Origin: a virus
IMG/VR virus record: IMGVR_UViG_3300032050_000321
Coordinates: 1 to 39,925 of that record
Direction: 5' to 3' (one strand)
Length of the DNA stretch: 39,925 nucleotides
The translations under genes were made by a program, and so were the position numbers. Shown here in pieces: positions 25,169-33,072 of the stretch (its first letter is position 1; every line of letters starts with the position of its first letter). Under the pieces are notes generated by a model. That model was not told the origin of the DNA, made no database searches, and saw only the letters and a program-made list of their open reading frames with translations.

Positions 25169-25914
25169 TTCAGATTGCCTCCCGATTTAATTATGTCTCC
25201 TCCATACACATACGTACCAACATGTTCTAATTTAATGAATGGATTAGCGTAAATTTTGCCGCCGTGCTTACGCCATAGATCGCAGAAGTGATAGTCCTCA
25301 GATAGCAACGCACCTGTCTCGTCGATACTCGTAGCAAAGAACTCATGAGTTAAAGGTTTAATGTACTCACCGTTTTCTTTGTGTGTGGATACCCGATAAG
25401 TGGGTACGTGAGGCATAAGATCTTCAAATACCCTGCGTTTAATTAGCATGAACCCCGTACCACCGTGGCGCACCTCAATCACTCCATCGGGATCAGACTC
25501 TTGCATTTGTCCCGCCATGTTAAATACAAAAGCACCGCCATAGTCTTGTAGGTTTTCTTTACCAAGTTTTGCCGCTTTGCCCACTTGTTTCCAATCAACC
25601 TCTTTTTTAGGATAAATACCACAAGTAATATCCCGATCAGCCGCCATGAGTTGCGCTACAGCCTTACCATCAAACGATATATCTGCATCTATGAACATAA
25701 GGTAATCCATACCCTTTTCAAGAAACAGTCTAGCCAACTCATTACGGGCACGGGTAATCAGGCTCTCGTTAGTAATCTGCGCCCAATAAACAGGAACCCC
25801 GATTTGTTTCATCATGTTTATTGTGCCTAATAGACCTGCTACGTAGTTACCAGTACACATCCCGCCGTACATCGGGGTTGCAATCATAATGCTTGGTTTC
25901 TTTTCTTCACTCAT
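25165..25914 (-). CDS. GT-A-fold glycosyltransferase-like protein
   Basis: A protein of 249 residues. The nucleotide-sugar and metal-binding DxD motif is FIDADISFD with D76 and D78. It follows a Rossmann-like N-terminus (PSIMIATPMYGGMCTGNY) and a helix containing RARNELARLFLEKG. Later segments HGGTGFMLIKRRVFEDL and SEDYHFCDLWRKHGGKIYANP resemble the acceptor-side and catalytic loops of family 2-like enzymes. Phage enzymes of this group modify DNA bases, virion proteins or host surface sugars; the target cannot be read here. It overlaps a methyltransferase gene at one end and the Rap1a-like gene at the other by four bases each. Confidence 0.8.
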   Translation of the reverse strand: MSEEKKPSIMIATPMYGGMCTGNYVAGLLGTINMMKQIGVPVYWAQITNESLITRARNELARLFLEKGMDYLMFIDADISFDGKAVAQLMAADRDITCGIYPKKEVDWKQVGKAAKLGKENLQDYGGAFVFNMAGQMQESDPDGVIEVRHGGTGFMLIKRRVFEDLMPHVPTYRVSTHKENGEYIKPLTHEFFATSIDETGALLSEDYHFCDLWRKHGGKIYANPFIKLEHVGTYVYGGDIIKSGGNLK

Positions 25915-26498
25915 ACTTTCCTCACGATAAGTTGATACCCGGAATAGGCGATATTTAATTCATCTTCAAACATATTTACGAACGCATCTATTGCAACCTT
26001 GGGGCGTTGCAACAGAGTGAACCCTTGGGGCTTCCACAGATAGTCATCAAAGACCATGAAGCCTTTTGACTTTAACAAAGGCCAAGCCATACACGCATCG
26101 GTCAGTACATCCTTGGCTAGGTGTGACCCATCAATGTAGATAAAGTCGAACTGTTTTTTGTGGGCAAGCAATCCAGCCAATCCTTCAACAGACGTACCTC
26201 TGAGCGACACCACAGCACGATTAGGAAACTTGCTGCGAACTAAAGTAATGTTCTGATGAAACCGTAACTCAGCCCCATCCATTTCGCCATTAACATGTTC
26301 AGATCCACCTTCCCATGTGTCGATGCAGACAATCTCGCCGCCATCTTCCATCATGTTCTCGATAGTCCATACCGCAGACCGCCCTTCAAATGACCCAATC
26401 TCTAAGAAGTTTTTACGCTCCGACAGATGCGGGATCAACTGCTCCCATACATGGGGTGCCCAGTTAAACCAATCCTTTGTGTACTGATAATCGCTCAT
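25911..26498 (-). CDS. Class I SAM-dependent methyltransferase
   Basis: A protein of 195 residues with the SAM-binding motif I FLEIGSFEGRSAVW (residues 31-44), acidic motif II IVCIDTWEGG (D60) and motif IV FIYIDGSHLAKDVL. It then has LLKSKGFMVFDDY. This is the Methyltransf_24 type, often found next to sugar-modifying enzymes. Together with the adjacent glycosyltransferase (ATGA overlap) it may make or decorate a sugar. A DNA methyltransferase is less likely because no target-recognition domain or (D/N)PPY motif is seen. Confidence 0.85.
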   Translation of the reverse strand: MSDYQYTKDWFNWAPHVWEQLIPHLSERKNFLEIGSFEGRSAVWTIENMMEDGGEIVCIDTWEGGSEHVNGEMDGAELRFHQNITLVRSKFPNRAVVSLRGTSVEGLAGLLAHKKQFDFIYIDGSHLAKDVLTDACMAWPLLKSKGFMVFDDYLWKPQGFTLLQRPKVAIDAFVNMFEDELNIAYSGYQLIVRKV

Positions 26499-26698
26499 TA
26501 CTTATCTTCACTTTTGAGAAAAGTTATTTTGGGGGTTTCTTTAGTAAGTGCGTAATACTCTAACTGCACCTTGGCTGAGTTAATCATCTTGCCTGCTAGA
26601 TTTGCTAGTTCTGCGGCATCAGAATGTTTAACAACACCGTTACGCAAGTCGTTAAATACTTGGGACAATTGTTCTCTTAATTCAGTTACGTTTTTCAT
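26498..26698 (-). CDS. Small helical phage protein, function unknown
   Basis: A protein of 66 residues, MKNVTELREQLSQVFNDLRN and on to AAELANLAGKMINSAKVQLEYYAL. It is almost entirely helical with regular leucines and may form a helical bundle or bind nucleic acid. Proteins of this size and pattern are frequent in phage early operons. It overlaps the upstream basic-protein gene by 17 bases and touches the methyltransferase start. No function is assigned. Confidence 0.75.
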   Translation of the reverse strand: MKNVTELREQLSQVFNDLRNGVVKHSDAAELANLAGKMINSAKVQLEYYALTKETPKITFLKSEDK

Positions 26699-27479
26699 CT
26701 TGGTTCTCCTTAGTTAAAAGTTTACGTCTTTTTACTGCGGCTCTTGCTAATTCGTTTATATGCGCTCGTTCTTCAGGTGTTCGGTTTCTACGCTTTGCAT
26801 TTATTTCTTCTTTGTTTTCTGCATATTTTGCCCTTTGTTTAACATTTATTTTTTCTCTGTTTGCTTCTCTATATTTTTTGTTAGCCTCTCTTTCTTTTTC
26901 AATGTTAACTACGTAGCGTTCACGTGCTTTAGCACGTCGTCGCGCTTTAGTTTCTTCTGCGGACATTTTGCTTTTTGGTAAAATACCTAACTTTTTCTTG
27001 TACTTTTCTTTGGATATTTTAAATCGTTGTTCGGATGTAGTGTTGACTAAATAATCACGCCTAATAAGCATCTCAAATCGTTTGGCTTCAATCATTTCTT
27101 TTGGAATGTCTTTGTAACTTAATTGTGTGTCTTTAGTTAGTACACCCTTAATATAATTATCTGTAAGGTTTTTAATACCATCTAACCCCCTTTGCTTACC
27201 TTTTTCTACATATTCTTTTTTGCGATATTCTTTTTTGTATTCTTTTACTTCGGGTCGTGCACGGTAATTGCGTGCTCTCTCCAATAATTTTTCCTTATTT
27301 GCTTCATAGTATTTTGCCCAACGCTCACGATCTTTGGATAAATCACGGGTAGCCCTACGTTTAGCCCTGTATTCTTCAGTTCGACGTTTAGCATTTCTCT
27401 TATCTTTTTCTGTTAAAACGGCGCTTCCTCGAAGTCCGAGAACTTTATCTTCCGAACTTTGGTTTGTTTCATCATCCAT
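26682..27479 (-). CDS. Very basic repeat-rich protein related to HNH-associated domains, HNH core absent
   Basis: A protein of 265 residues dominated by Lys, Arg, Glu and Tyr. It has repeated short units of the form YYEANKEKLLERARNYR, RKKEYVEKGK, YREANREKINVKQRAKYAEN, a repeat common in DNA-binding arms of phage HNH enzymes. A middle domain, LTDNYIKGVLTK then IPKEMIEAKRFEMLIRR, is a helical unit I associate with phage HNH proteins. No DHxxP or other HNH core is present, so it may be a DNA-binding remnant or partner. It overlaps genes on both sides (67 and 17 bases). It is noticeably AT-rich. Confidence 0.7.
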   Translation of the reverse strand: MDDETNQSSEDKVLGLRGSAVLTEKDKRNAKRRTEEYRAKRRATRDLSKDRERWAKYYEANKEKLLERARNYRARPEVKEYKKEYRKKEYVEKGKQRGLDGIKNLTDNYIKGVLTKDTQLSYKDIPKEMIEAKRFEMLIRRDYLVNTTSEQRFKISKEKYKKKLGILPKSKMSAEETKARRRAKARERYVVNIEKEREANKKYREANREKINVKQRAKYAENKEEINAKRRNRTPEERAHINELARAAVKRRKLLTKENQDEKRN

Positions 27480-27631
27480 TTTTGTATTTTCTTCCTCTCT
27501 TCGTCTGTTTTAAAAGGCCACGCCATACGCAATGAATCTAACGGGGGGTCATCTACATCAAGATATTGATGCTCAGATGCAACCAATTGATTTATTAAAA
27601 ACCAATCTACTGCGGGTTCGCTCATCTCCAT
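27413..27631 (-). CDS. Small acidic protein, function unknown
   Basis: A protein of 72 residues containing VDWFLINQLVASEHQYLDVD, RMAWPFKTDEERKKIQKWM and KIKFSDFEE. Two starts are possible: ATG at 27631, with AAGGG five bases upstream, and ATG at 27625, which makes an ATGA overlap with the Cas4-like gene stop. It overlaps the basic-protein gene by 67 bases in another frame. Operon position and composition support coding. No family is recognised. Confidence 0.65.
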   Translation of the reverse strand: MEMSEPAVDWFLINQLVASEHQYLDVDDPPLDSLRMAWPFKTDEERKKIQKWMMKQTKVRKIKFSDFEEAPF

Positions 27632-28293
27632 TCGCCTTTCCCATTGTGTTCACAATCTTTTACATGGCAAAATTTTCTGCATGTGAAGTTAGGTCTTGCG
27701 TTCCATACGTCATTTGTCATAGCAGCCTCAAGCCTTTGGATCTCAGGCAACCACCGACTCCATGCCATCTCTTGCGCATTGTTAACGAATGACGCCTTTA
27801 CCAAGTCTTGGGCTACAACAAACAGCAGCCCTGCTTTTATAGATTGCACATGCGGGAAATGCTTGAACGTCAGTAATGCTAACAACTCTAACTGTTTGGT
27901 GTCGGCGTACTGAGAGGACTTGCCTGTTTTATAGTCCACGATCATTGCGGCATCTCCGTCGATGATCAACAAGTCTGCTATTCCACGGAACCACACGTTC
28001 TCATCTTTGAACCCAACCGGCTCAAAGTCTTTGGTCAGCCCCATCTCGTACTCGCACAACTTCAAGCCGGGCAGAGATTTTAAAAAGTCTAAATGCGGTT
28101 TTATGAAAGCATACTTGGGGTCTATTGGCTTATCCGCACACACATAATCTTCGGCTGCTGCATGAACCTCTGTGCCGTAGTCAAGATGTGGGGTCGGCGG
28201 TTCAACAATGTCCTTAACAATCCGCATCCGATAATACTTTCGGGGGCACTGCTGAAACAGCGAGATGCTGCTGTATGACCAAGTATATTTCAT
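27622..28293 (-). CDS. Cas4/RecB-like PD-(D/E)XK exonuclease with four-cysteine iron-sulfur pattern
   Basis: A protein of 223 residues. It begins with the family opening WSYSSISLFQQCPRKYY (C16). H44 lies in GTEVHAAAE. The core is GIADLLIIDG (D107) and MIVDYKTGK (D120, K122), then QLELLALL, the conserved glutamine motif. Three more cysteines occur at the end, FTCRKFCHVKDC (C205, C209, C214). One N-terminal plus three C-terminal cysteines is the layout that holds a 4Fe-4S cluster in Cas4 and AddB-type nucleases. It probably trims DNA ends in phage recombination or replication. It has ATGA overlaps with both neighbours. Confidence 0.85.
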   Translation of the reverse strand: MKYTWSYSSISLFQQCPRKYYRMRIVKDIVEPPTPHLDYGTEVHAAAEDYVCADKPIDPKYAFIKPHLDFLKSLPGLKLCEYEMGLTKDFEPVGFKDENVWFRGIADLLIIDGDAAMIVDYKTGKSSQYADTKQLELLALLTFKHFPHVQSIKAGLLFVVAQDLVKASFVNNAQEMAWSRWLPEIQRLEAAMTNDVWNARPNFTCRKFCHVKDCEHNGKGEWR

Positions 28294-28529
28294 TCTTTGA
28301 TATGGCTTTTTACAGCCGCTCTCATTAGCCGTAGTTCAACGATTGCTTGATCAATTGTAGACGCTGCTGATACATGATCATTTCTTAATAAATGCTCGTG
28401 AATTTCTTTTAATAATCCTTTTACTTTTAACTCATAGGTTGTGTAATTTAATGTTGTGTCTATTTTCATTGATTTACCCTGTAATGACGCCACATTGTTA
28501 TATGCTTCGATACCTTTAAGATTTACCAT
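28290..28529 (-). CDS. Small helical protein after DNA polymerase, function unknown
   Basis: The start at 28529 is chosen because GGAG, itself inside the polymerase 3' end, lies six bases upstream; ATG codons further up lack this. The product has 79 residues: MVNLKGIEAYNNVASLQGKS, a middle strand, then helices LLKEIHEHLLRNDHVSAAS and AIVELRLMRAAVKSHI. It overlaps the polymerase gene by 14 bases and the nuclease start by four. It could be a helical adaptor of the replication complex. This is inference from position only. Confidence 0.65.
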   Translation of the reverse strand: MVNLKGIEAYNNVASLQGKSMKIDTTLNYTTYELKVKGLLKEIHEHLLRNDHVSAASTIDQAIVELRLMRAAVKSHIKE

Positions 28530-30312
28530 AGTTAACTCCATATCCAACTTCACATGTAAGGGGTAGTGTCTGCGCCCATTTGGGTCGCCATTGCATACAC
28601 TTGGTTACGTAATCTACCGCTTCCTCAACTTCGTCTTCTTTAGCAATACACACGACAGAGTCATGCACCGTCAATGCTACCTTATATTGCTTGGCAATTT
28701 TAAGCATTTGTTCCCCGATTACACACCGTGCAACCGCTTGGGTAAAGTTCTCGGTGACTTTCCCGCCATAAATTTTCGTTTCGCCCATCCTTGTTTTATA
28801 CGAATACTGACCGTCGGAGTCGGCTTTAAGTCCACGATAGGTAAGGTACAACCCGGAGGGTAGTCGGATACCGGACTCAGTAACGGATATAACTTCGGGG
28901 TACATTCCAATTGGTGTGGTTTGTCTTGCAACCAAAGCATCAAGACTTTTTTGCGCTTGTTTCCATAAGGCCGGGATCTTGGGATAGGTTTGTCGATAGA
29001 CGGCGATAATGCGTTGGCACTCTGCCTCCGGTAGGTCAACCCCAAATACCTTAAGTTGAGCCTGAAACTTAGTCGCGCCCATTCCGTATCCCGCCCCAAG
29101 GATAGTCGTCTTACCAACAAATCGCTCTTCCTTCGTAATTTCCTCGACAGATTTGCCATAAATTGCCGACGCCATGATTTTATAAACGTCTTCGCCTTTA
29201 TCGAACGCATCAACTAAGTCTCCTTGACCTGCCAACCAAGCCACAGTACGGGCTTCAATCTGTGATGAGTCGGCGTTAATGATTACGTACCCATCGGGAG
29301 GAATGATCGCTTGCTTTAGCCTCCCACTCCTCGGTAGGTTCTGAAGATTAAGTTTGTCATCCCCACCCCAACGCCCTGTGTGGGCGGCGTAATAGCGCAA
29401 AGGCACAGGCATGTTGCCTCTCTTTGCTATTCCAATAAATCGTGTGGTGCGTGTCTCCTCTAGCGTACTCTTTGTCCCAAGCCGTGCGGCAACAAGTGCC
29501 TGTACCCGCAGATCCTCATGCTCCTGTAATTCTTTCAACCCTTCATCAGACTTAGCCAATGCCCATGCTTCTTTGCCTGTGGCAGGGCTAATCTTAGTCG
29601 GCACTACCACGCCAATGCTTTGCAGCAGTGCAGCAAACTTATCGTTTGACATCAGCGTATCTCTGTCGGACTCCGCAGCAGCCATCAACTTTTCTTTTTT
29701 ATCTTTGACATCCTCTAGGTGTTGCTCAAGCGACGGTAGGTCTAGTTCTAAGACCGGCTCAGTAAACATTCGCAGAGTGAGGTCAATAAGTTTAAGTTCT
29801 GTTTTAGTAAATCTAGGGGCAAGGCATTGAAAAAGAGCGTAAGTGAGGTCAACGTCATTACGACAATAACTACCGTACCGGCTAAGATCCTCATCAGAAA
29901 ACGCTGCTCGTCTTTTGCCCATCGCATTAACCACTTCATTGCCTTTGACTCCTAGGTTGTATCGTTCAGCCAACTTCGCCAAACTATTTCCGACTTCAAG
30001 CCCGTCGGTAGCACGCGCCATGCACAAGGTATCTAGCCATGCCATCGGCTTAATACCGAATTTCCAAGAAAGGATTGCGCCATCGAACATCATGTTATGC
30101 GCCAAAACAAACGCCTCAGACCACTTAAACTTACCCAAGAAATGCATGGTCTCAGAGTACGTACCGCTAAACCATTCTGTCTCGGCGTTGTCAACCTTTA
30201 CGCCAACCCCTATGACTTCAAAGTTGTCGTCACGCACGTACTCCTCTGTGGTCATCTTTGAGAGCGAAAACTCTCTGTCGTAGTACGTCTCAAAATCTAC
30301 GCTAATAATCAT
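28516..30312 (-). CDS. polA: Family A DNA polymerase with 3'-5' exonuclease domain, Leu at the 762-equivalent site
   Basis: A protein of 598 residues, short as in phage PolA enzymes without a 5' nuclease. The proofreading domain has DEDD motifs: VDFETYYD (D6, E8), LAHNMMFDG and YCRNDVDLTY. In the polymerase domain motif A is INADSSQIEAR (D348). Motif B is RFVGKTTILGAGYG, with K401 at the 758 position, L405 at the 762 position and Y409 at the 766 position of E. coli Pol I. Motif C is TVHDSVV (H550, D551), with Ser in place of the usual Glu. It copies the phage genome using primers from the AEP-type primase. It overlaps the genes on both sides by 11 and 14 bases. Confidence 0.95.
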   Translation of the reverse strand: MIISVDFETYYDREFSLSKMTTEEYVRDDNFEVIGVGVKVDNAETEWFSGTYSETMHFLGKFKWSEAFVLAHNMMFDGAILSWKFGIKPMAWLDTLCMARATDGLEVGNSLAKLAERYNLGVKGNEVVNAMGKRRAAFSDEDLSRYGSYCRNDVDLTYALFQCLAPRFTKTELKLIDLTLRMFTEPVLELDLPSLEQHLEDVKDKKEKLMAAAESDRDTLMSNDKFAALLQSIGVVVPTKISPATGKEAWALAKSDEGLKELQEHEDLRVQALVAARLGTKSTLEETRTTRFIGIAKRGNMPVPLRYYAAHTGRWGGDDKLNLQNLPRSGRLKQAIIPPDGYVIINADSSQIEARTVAWLAGQGDLVDAFDKGEDVYKIMASAIYGKSVEEITKEERFVGKTTILGAGYGMGATKFQAQLKVFGVDLPEAECQRIIAVYRQTYPKIPALWKQAQKSLDALVARQTTPIGMYPEVISVTESGIRLPSGLYLTYRGLKADSDGQYSYKTRMGETKIYGGKVTENFTQAVARCVIGEQMLKIAKQYKVALTVHDSVVCIAKEDEVEEAVDYVTKCMQWRPKWAQTLPLTCEVGYGVNYGKS

Positions 30313-30640
30313 ATTTTTGTTTCTTAGTTTTTGTGCGTGGGTAATCGGGGTTATTTATTAAGTTTTTATTAATGCGAGCCAATAAGCCTGAAGTAGAGTC
30401 TTTTTGTTCGGGGGTTTCATACATAATAGTAGCCATGATGGCTTCTCGCGTAGCCTGACGTTTTAACTTAACGTATTTGCGCTTGATCAAAAACTTCTCG
30501 ATCCAATTGAAACGGCCTTCCAGTAATATACTGTTCCACTTAGTTTCTATATGGCGTGACTCAAAGGGGTGTACAAACTCCTCGGGGTACATGTCCATGC
30601 GCTCAAGCATAATTTTTACTTGCTCAGAAACTATTCCCAC
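30302..30640 (-). CDS. Basic phage protein, function unknown
   Basis: A protein of 112 residues with a GTG start supported by GGAG five bases upstream. Segments EEFVHPFESRHIETKWNSIL and FLIKRKYVKLKRQATREAI give a positively charged helical middle. The C-terminus (PDYPRTKTKKQKYDY) is a flexible basic tail. The charge suggests DNA or RNA contact. It overlaps the polymerase gene by 11 bases, and so may act with it. No family is recognised. Confidence 0.65.
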   Translation of the reverse strand: MGIVSEQVKIMLERMDMYPEEFVHPFESRHIETKWNSILLEGRFNWIEKFLIKRKYVKLKRQATREAIMATIMYETPEQKDSTSGLLARINKNLINNPDYPRTKTKKQKYDY

Positions 30641-30664
30641 TTTTACTCCTCAGAACTGGTCAGG

Positions 30665-30976
30665 TCAGCATCTATCATCGTCATCAGCGATGAAAGAACG
30701 CAACGCGATCTCAAGCGACTCAAGGCTAGTCTCGTTGACCACATAAGAAATACCACCGGCTTCTTCGATGGTTGCTAACTCACGCTCTTGTAATGCAGTA
30801 AGTTTACCCGCGCCTGCCTTGCACTCGATGGCAAGGAACCTACCGCGCATGCACGCGATAATGTCGGGCACACCACTTCGACCATAGCCGCCTGTTGCAG
30901 GCATGAAGTGATAGATGTTGTACTTCTTGAGTAAAGCCTTAACCTTGGCTTTGACTCGACCCTCTGGTGTTGTCAT
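30665..30976 (-). CDS. VRR-NUC domain nuclease
   Basis: A protein of 103 residues, the length of stand-alone phage VRR-NUC proteins. It has the family signature GVPDIIAC (D38), FLAIECKAG (E51, K53) and LTALQERELATIEEAGG (Q63), then the helix that closes the fold. The fold cuts structured DNA such as Holliday-junction-like or flap substrates in related enzymes. It is the first gene after the promoter at 31006-31034, with AGAGGA seven bases before ATG, and leads the polymerase operon. A role in resolving replication intermediates is likely. Confidence 0.9.
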   Translation of the reverse strand: MTTPEGRVKAKVKALLKKYNIYHFMPATGGYGRSGVPDIIACMRGRFLAIECKAGAGKLTALQERELATIEEAGGISYVVNETSLESLEIALRSFIADDDDRC

Positions 30977-31005
30977 TGTGTATCCTCTTGTCGGATTATG
31001 GACAG

Positions 31006-31034
31006 AGTATACTTCAGACTAATTAAGATTGCAA
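31006..31034 (-). promoter_or_regulatory. Sigma-70-type promoter for the VRR-NUC to DNA polymerase genes
   Basis: Reading leftward, TTGCAA (31034-31029) is followed after exactly 17 bases by TATACT (31011-31006). These match the -35 and -10 consensus at four to five of six positions each. The predicted RNA start is near 30999, about 23 bases before the VRR-NUC ATG. The promoter lies just after a terminator-like hairpin, so a fresh transcription unit begins here. Confidence 0.7.
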
Positions 31035-31060
31035 GGGCTTTTTAGTATTAGGGAGAACCC

Positions 31061-31103
31061 CCAAAAGAAAACTAACATTTCCGTGTCGCACGGATTTGTT
31101 AGT
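31061..31103 (-). terminator. Palindromic element copy 1 acting as a likely terminator
   Basis: On the leftward strand, arms ACTAACA and TGTTAGT (31103-31097 with 31077-31071) and inner arms CCGTG/CACGG form a hairpin with a 3-base loop. TTTCTTTT follows directly. This fits a rho-independent terminator between the 31190-32038 gene and the promoter at 31006. The hairpin itself is a copy of the dispersed 29-bp element found at 33770, 36920 and 37975. The remaining 31104-31189 holds further complementary arms (GTGGGA/TCCCAC and ACCTG/CAGGT) but no gene that I can support. Confidence 0.6.
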
Positions 31104-31189
31104 CGGAAAGGGTGTGGGATTAGCAGATTAACCTGTCCCACGCAGGTCGATTGGAGTGCTCCGCATCTGCAATACGGTCAAACAAGAAA

Positions 31190-32038
31190 TTATTCTATCA
31201 CTTTAGTTTCACCTGCTACGATGAAATAGATTGTTTCTTTCTTGGCGCCGTCGTCGCTCTCATACTTAACACCGATGTCGGCAGCGAACTGATTCATGTC
31301 TAGCAACTTGAGCATGGTAAATTTTTCCTGTGTGTACTGATTCAACTCATAGGTGCTTTGGTGTTTGCTAGTCGTATCAGGGTTGCCTATATGCGCACAC
31401 AGTAATGTCTCGTCTTGCATAACTCTAATGACATAACCGTTTTTGGTTTCAAAGTGAGCAAGCACATTGCAGGCAATCTCATAGTTTTCTCCCTTCCGTA
31501 TTGTGTCATTACTATTCATTGAGTCGAGGATCCGCTTTGGCACAGGGGGGTTGTTAGCCATGACTACATCGACAAAGTAATTAGCAAGTTCTAGGTAATT
31601 AACACTGATTGAGTTCCGATAGTCCCTCTCAACTTTTTCGTGCATAGACTCTACTGTGTACTTGACATTTGCGATTAGACTCTTGCCCAACTCTGCCAGA
31701 GTCTTCTTCGCAAACTGTTCTATAACAGTACGCGCTGCTACCTTAGCGTCTTTGCAATACTTCCTGTTGCGCTCACCCCGTTGCTTCTTAATAGTATGTG
31801 CGTCGATGGCATACCATCTTTCGGTCATTCCCTTAGTAGGACTGAATCGGTCAAAGCATGCCCGAATCTCACCCACCACCTGACCATCTTGCCAAGCACG
31901 AACAGAGTCGGCGTAGTGAATGTCCCCATACCTGATCACCTCGTACTCTAGAAGTGGACGTTTAGCATAGACCAACTCAAGTACCTCTTTGAGTCGGGGT
32001 GCGAGGGTTGCGCCTTGGCGCAGGTTTTTAATCTTCAT
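31190..32038 (-). CDS. Early-operon protein of unknown function, 282 residues
   Basis: The start at 32038 has GGAG six bases upstream, giving 282 residues; an in-frame start at 32050 lacks support. The N-terminus is mixed alpha/beta (VLELVYAKRPLLEYEVIRYG, then YADSVRAWQDGQVVGEIRAC). The middle is basic and helical (KKQRGERNRKYCKDAKVAAR), followed by helices around EKVERDYRNSISVNYLEL. The end is beta-rich (YVIRVMQDETLLCAHIGNP). No catalytic motif is seen. It is the last gene of the AAA+/VWA operon, 12 bases after the DUF3150-like gene. Confidence 0.75.
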   Translation of the reverse strand: MKIKNLRQGATLAPRLKEVLELVYAKRPLLEYEVIRYGDIHYADSVRAWQDGQVVGEIRACFDRFSPTKGMTERWYAIDAHTIKKQRGERNRKYCKDAKVAARTVIEQFAKKTLAELGKSLIANVKYTVESMHEKVERDYRNSISVNYLELANYFVDVVMANNPPVPKRILDSMNSNDTIRKGENYEIACNVLAHFETKNGYVIRVMQDETLLCAHIGNPDTTSKHQSTYELNQYTQEKFTMLKLLDMNQFAADIGVKYESDDGAKKETIYFIVAGETKVIE

Positions 32039-32050
32039 AGTTTTCTCCAA

Positions 32051-32914
32051 TCAGAAATTAAATTTAGATAGTATTGAATCAACATTGGCTTTGACATCAC
32101 GACGCACCACTTCGCTATCACGCAAGTCGGTTGCCTCAAGCCCTGTGAATGTCTGTGACATCAGAACCCGCGCTCGTTCCAACTCAGGATCTTTGGTCAC
32201 ATTGAGTACCTTGAGCATGTCGATCAACTCGTGTGCGTTATCCACCAAGGAGTCGCGGAATATTTTCTTCTTCGTCTCCTGCCCACTATCCTCAAGCCTT
32301 TCGCTAACATGGGATAAACATTCGTGCAGGCGAGACCACGCTTCCTTCATAGCCCCCTTCACTCGCTCTTCGATGGCGTTGTTGCATTGCGTCTCCAACT
32401 CATTGCGTGCCTGCTGTCCTATGTTGATACGCCAATCCCCTGCTGTCGGCACAGGCGAGAATGTGTAGCGGAACCGAAACTTACCGGCAATATCTTCCGC
32501 TTCGGGATACTCACTTCTGTCGAATAGCGTGCCCAATTGGAAAGCAGCCGCGTCTACTAAGTTAGGATAAGAAGTCAAGAAGTCTTGGACTAGCGCGTTG
32601 TATTCTTGCTCCAACTCACTAAGCCGTTCCTTGTACCTCAAGAAGTTCTCCACAGGTAGTAGTCGTAGTCCGTTGTCCGACCAAGGCAAAGTATTTACGT
32701 TATGCCAAGCCCGAGCATTGGCTGCAAACTTCACGATGTTGTCCAACTTCTGTGTACCGGCAAGCAGGTTCTTGTTGTAGTTACCCGCGCGAGACTTGGC
32801 CCCGCTAGTCGTATCTACTTCTTGAGAAACACGCTTGTCTAACTTGCGGGCAGTCCAGCAACTAATTGATAACTCTACAAGCATGGCACTTGTTTCGATT
32901 CCGAATGAACTCAT
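32051..32914 (-). CDS. DUF3150-like protein
   Basis: A protein of 287 residues. The opening ETSAMLVELSISCWTARKLD resembles DUF3150 proteins, which in many phages and some bacteria are encoded beside a MoxR/CobS-type ATPase and a VWA protein. Here the same partners lie just upstream. The centre reads FLRYKERLSELEQEYNALVQ, then FRFRYTFSPVPTAGDWRIN. The C-terminal half is helical (AIEERVKGAMKEAWSRLHECLSHVSERLED in sense). It probably works with the ATPase and VWA proteins as an adaptor or substrate; no activity is known. It overlaps the 53-residue gene by four bases. The family call is by resemblance and context. Confidence 0.55.
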   Translation of the reverse strand: MSSFGIETSAMLVELSISCWTARKLDKRVSQEVDTTSGAKSRAGNYNKNLLAGTQKLDNIVKFAANARAWHNVNTLPWSDNGLRLLPVENFLRYKERLSELEQEYNALVQDFLTSYPNLVDAAAFQLGTLFDRSEYPEAEDIAGKFRFRYTFSPVPTAGDWRINIGQQARNELETQCNNAIEERVKGAMKEAWSRLHECLSHVSERLEDSGQETKKKIFRDSLVDNAHELIDMLKVLNVTKDPELERARVLMSQTFTGLEATDLRDSEVVRRDVKANVDSILSKFNF

Positions 32915-33072
32915 GATTTATTCCTTTCTTTCATTTCTTTAGAAGCAAGATATTCAATGACCTGTGTGATAGACGGAGTGAACCCCACCTGCTTGGCAAA
33001 GTCCCCCTGCAAAAGACGCAGGGTTTCATATGCCTCAACGCTCACCCGTACTGATTTGCTTTCCTCTTTCAT
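32911..33072 (-). CDS. Small ribbon-helix-helix-like protein
   Basis: The start at 33072 makes an ATGA overlap with the stop of the VWA gene. A longer frame to 33129 runs through that gene and is a shadow. The 53-residue product reads ESKSVRVSVEAYETLRLLQG, then FTPSITQVIEYLASKEMKER. A short basic strand followed by two helices is typical of ribbon-helix-helix DNA-binding proteins of the Arc/MetJ class. It may be an autoregulator of this operon. Its stop overlaps the DUF3150-like gene start. Confidence 0.65.
   Translation of the reverse strand: MKEESKSVRVSVEAYETLRLLQGDFAKQVGFTPSITQVIEYLASKEMKERNKS

Noticed and set aside
26760-26981. Phe/Cys/Ser-rich rightward open frame
   Set aside because: It is the antisense of the Lys/Arg/Glu-rich repeats of the leftward basic-protein gene.
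31029-31229. Rightward open frame of 66 codons containing NISVSHGFVS
   Set aside because: It lies across a leftward promoter and terminator and the end of a leftward gene. It has no ribosome site; its protein-like part is just the palindromic element.
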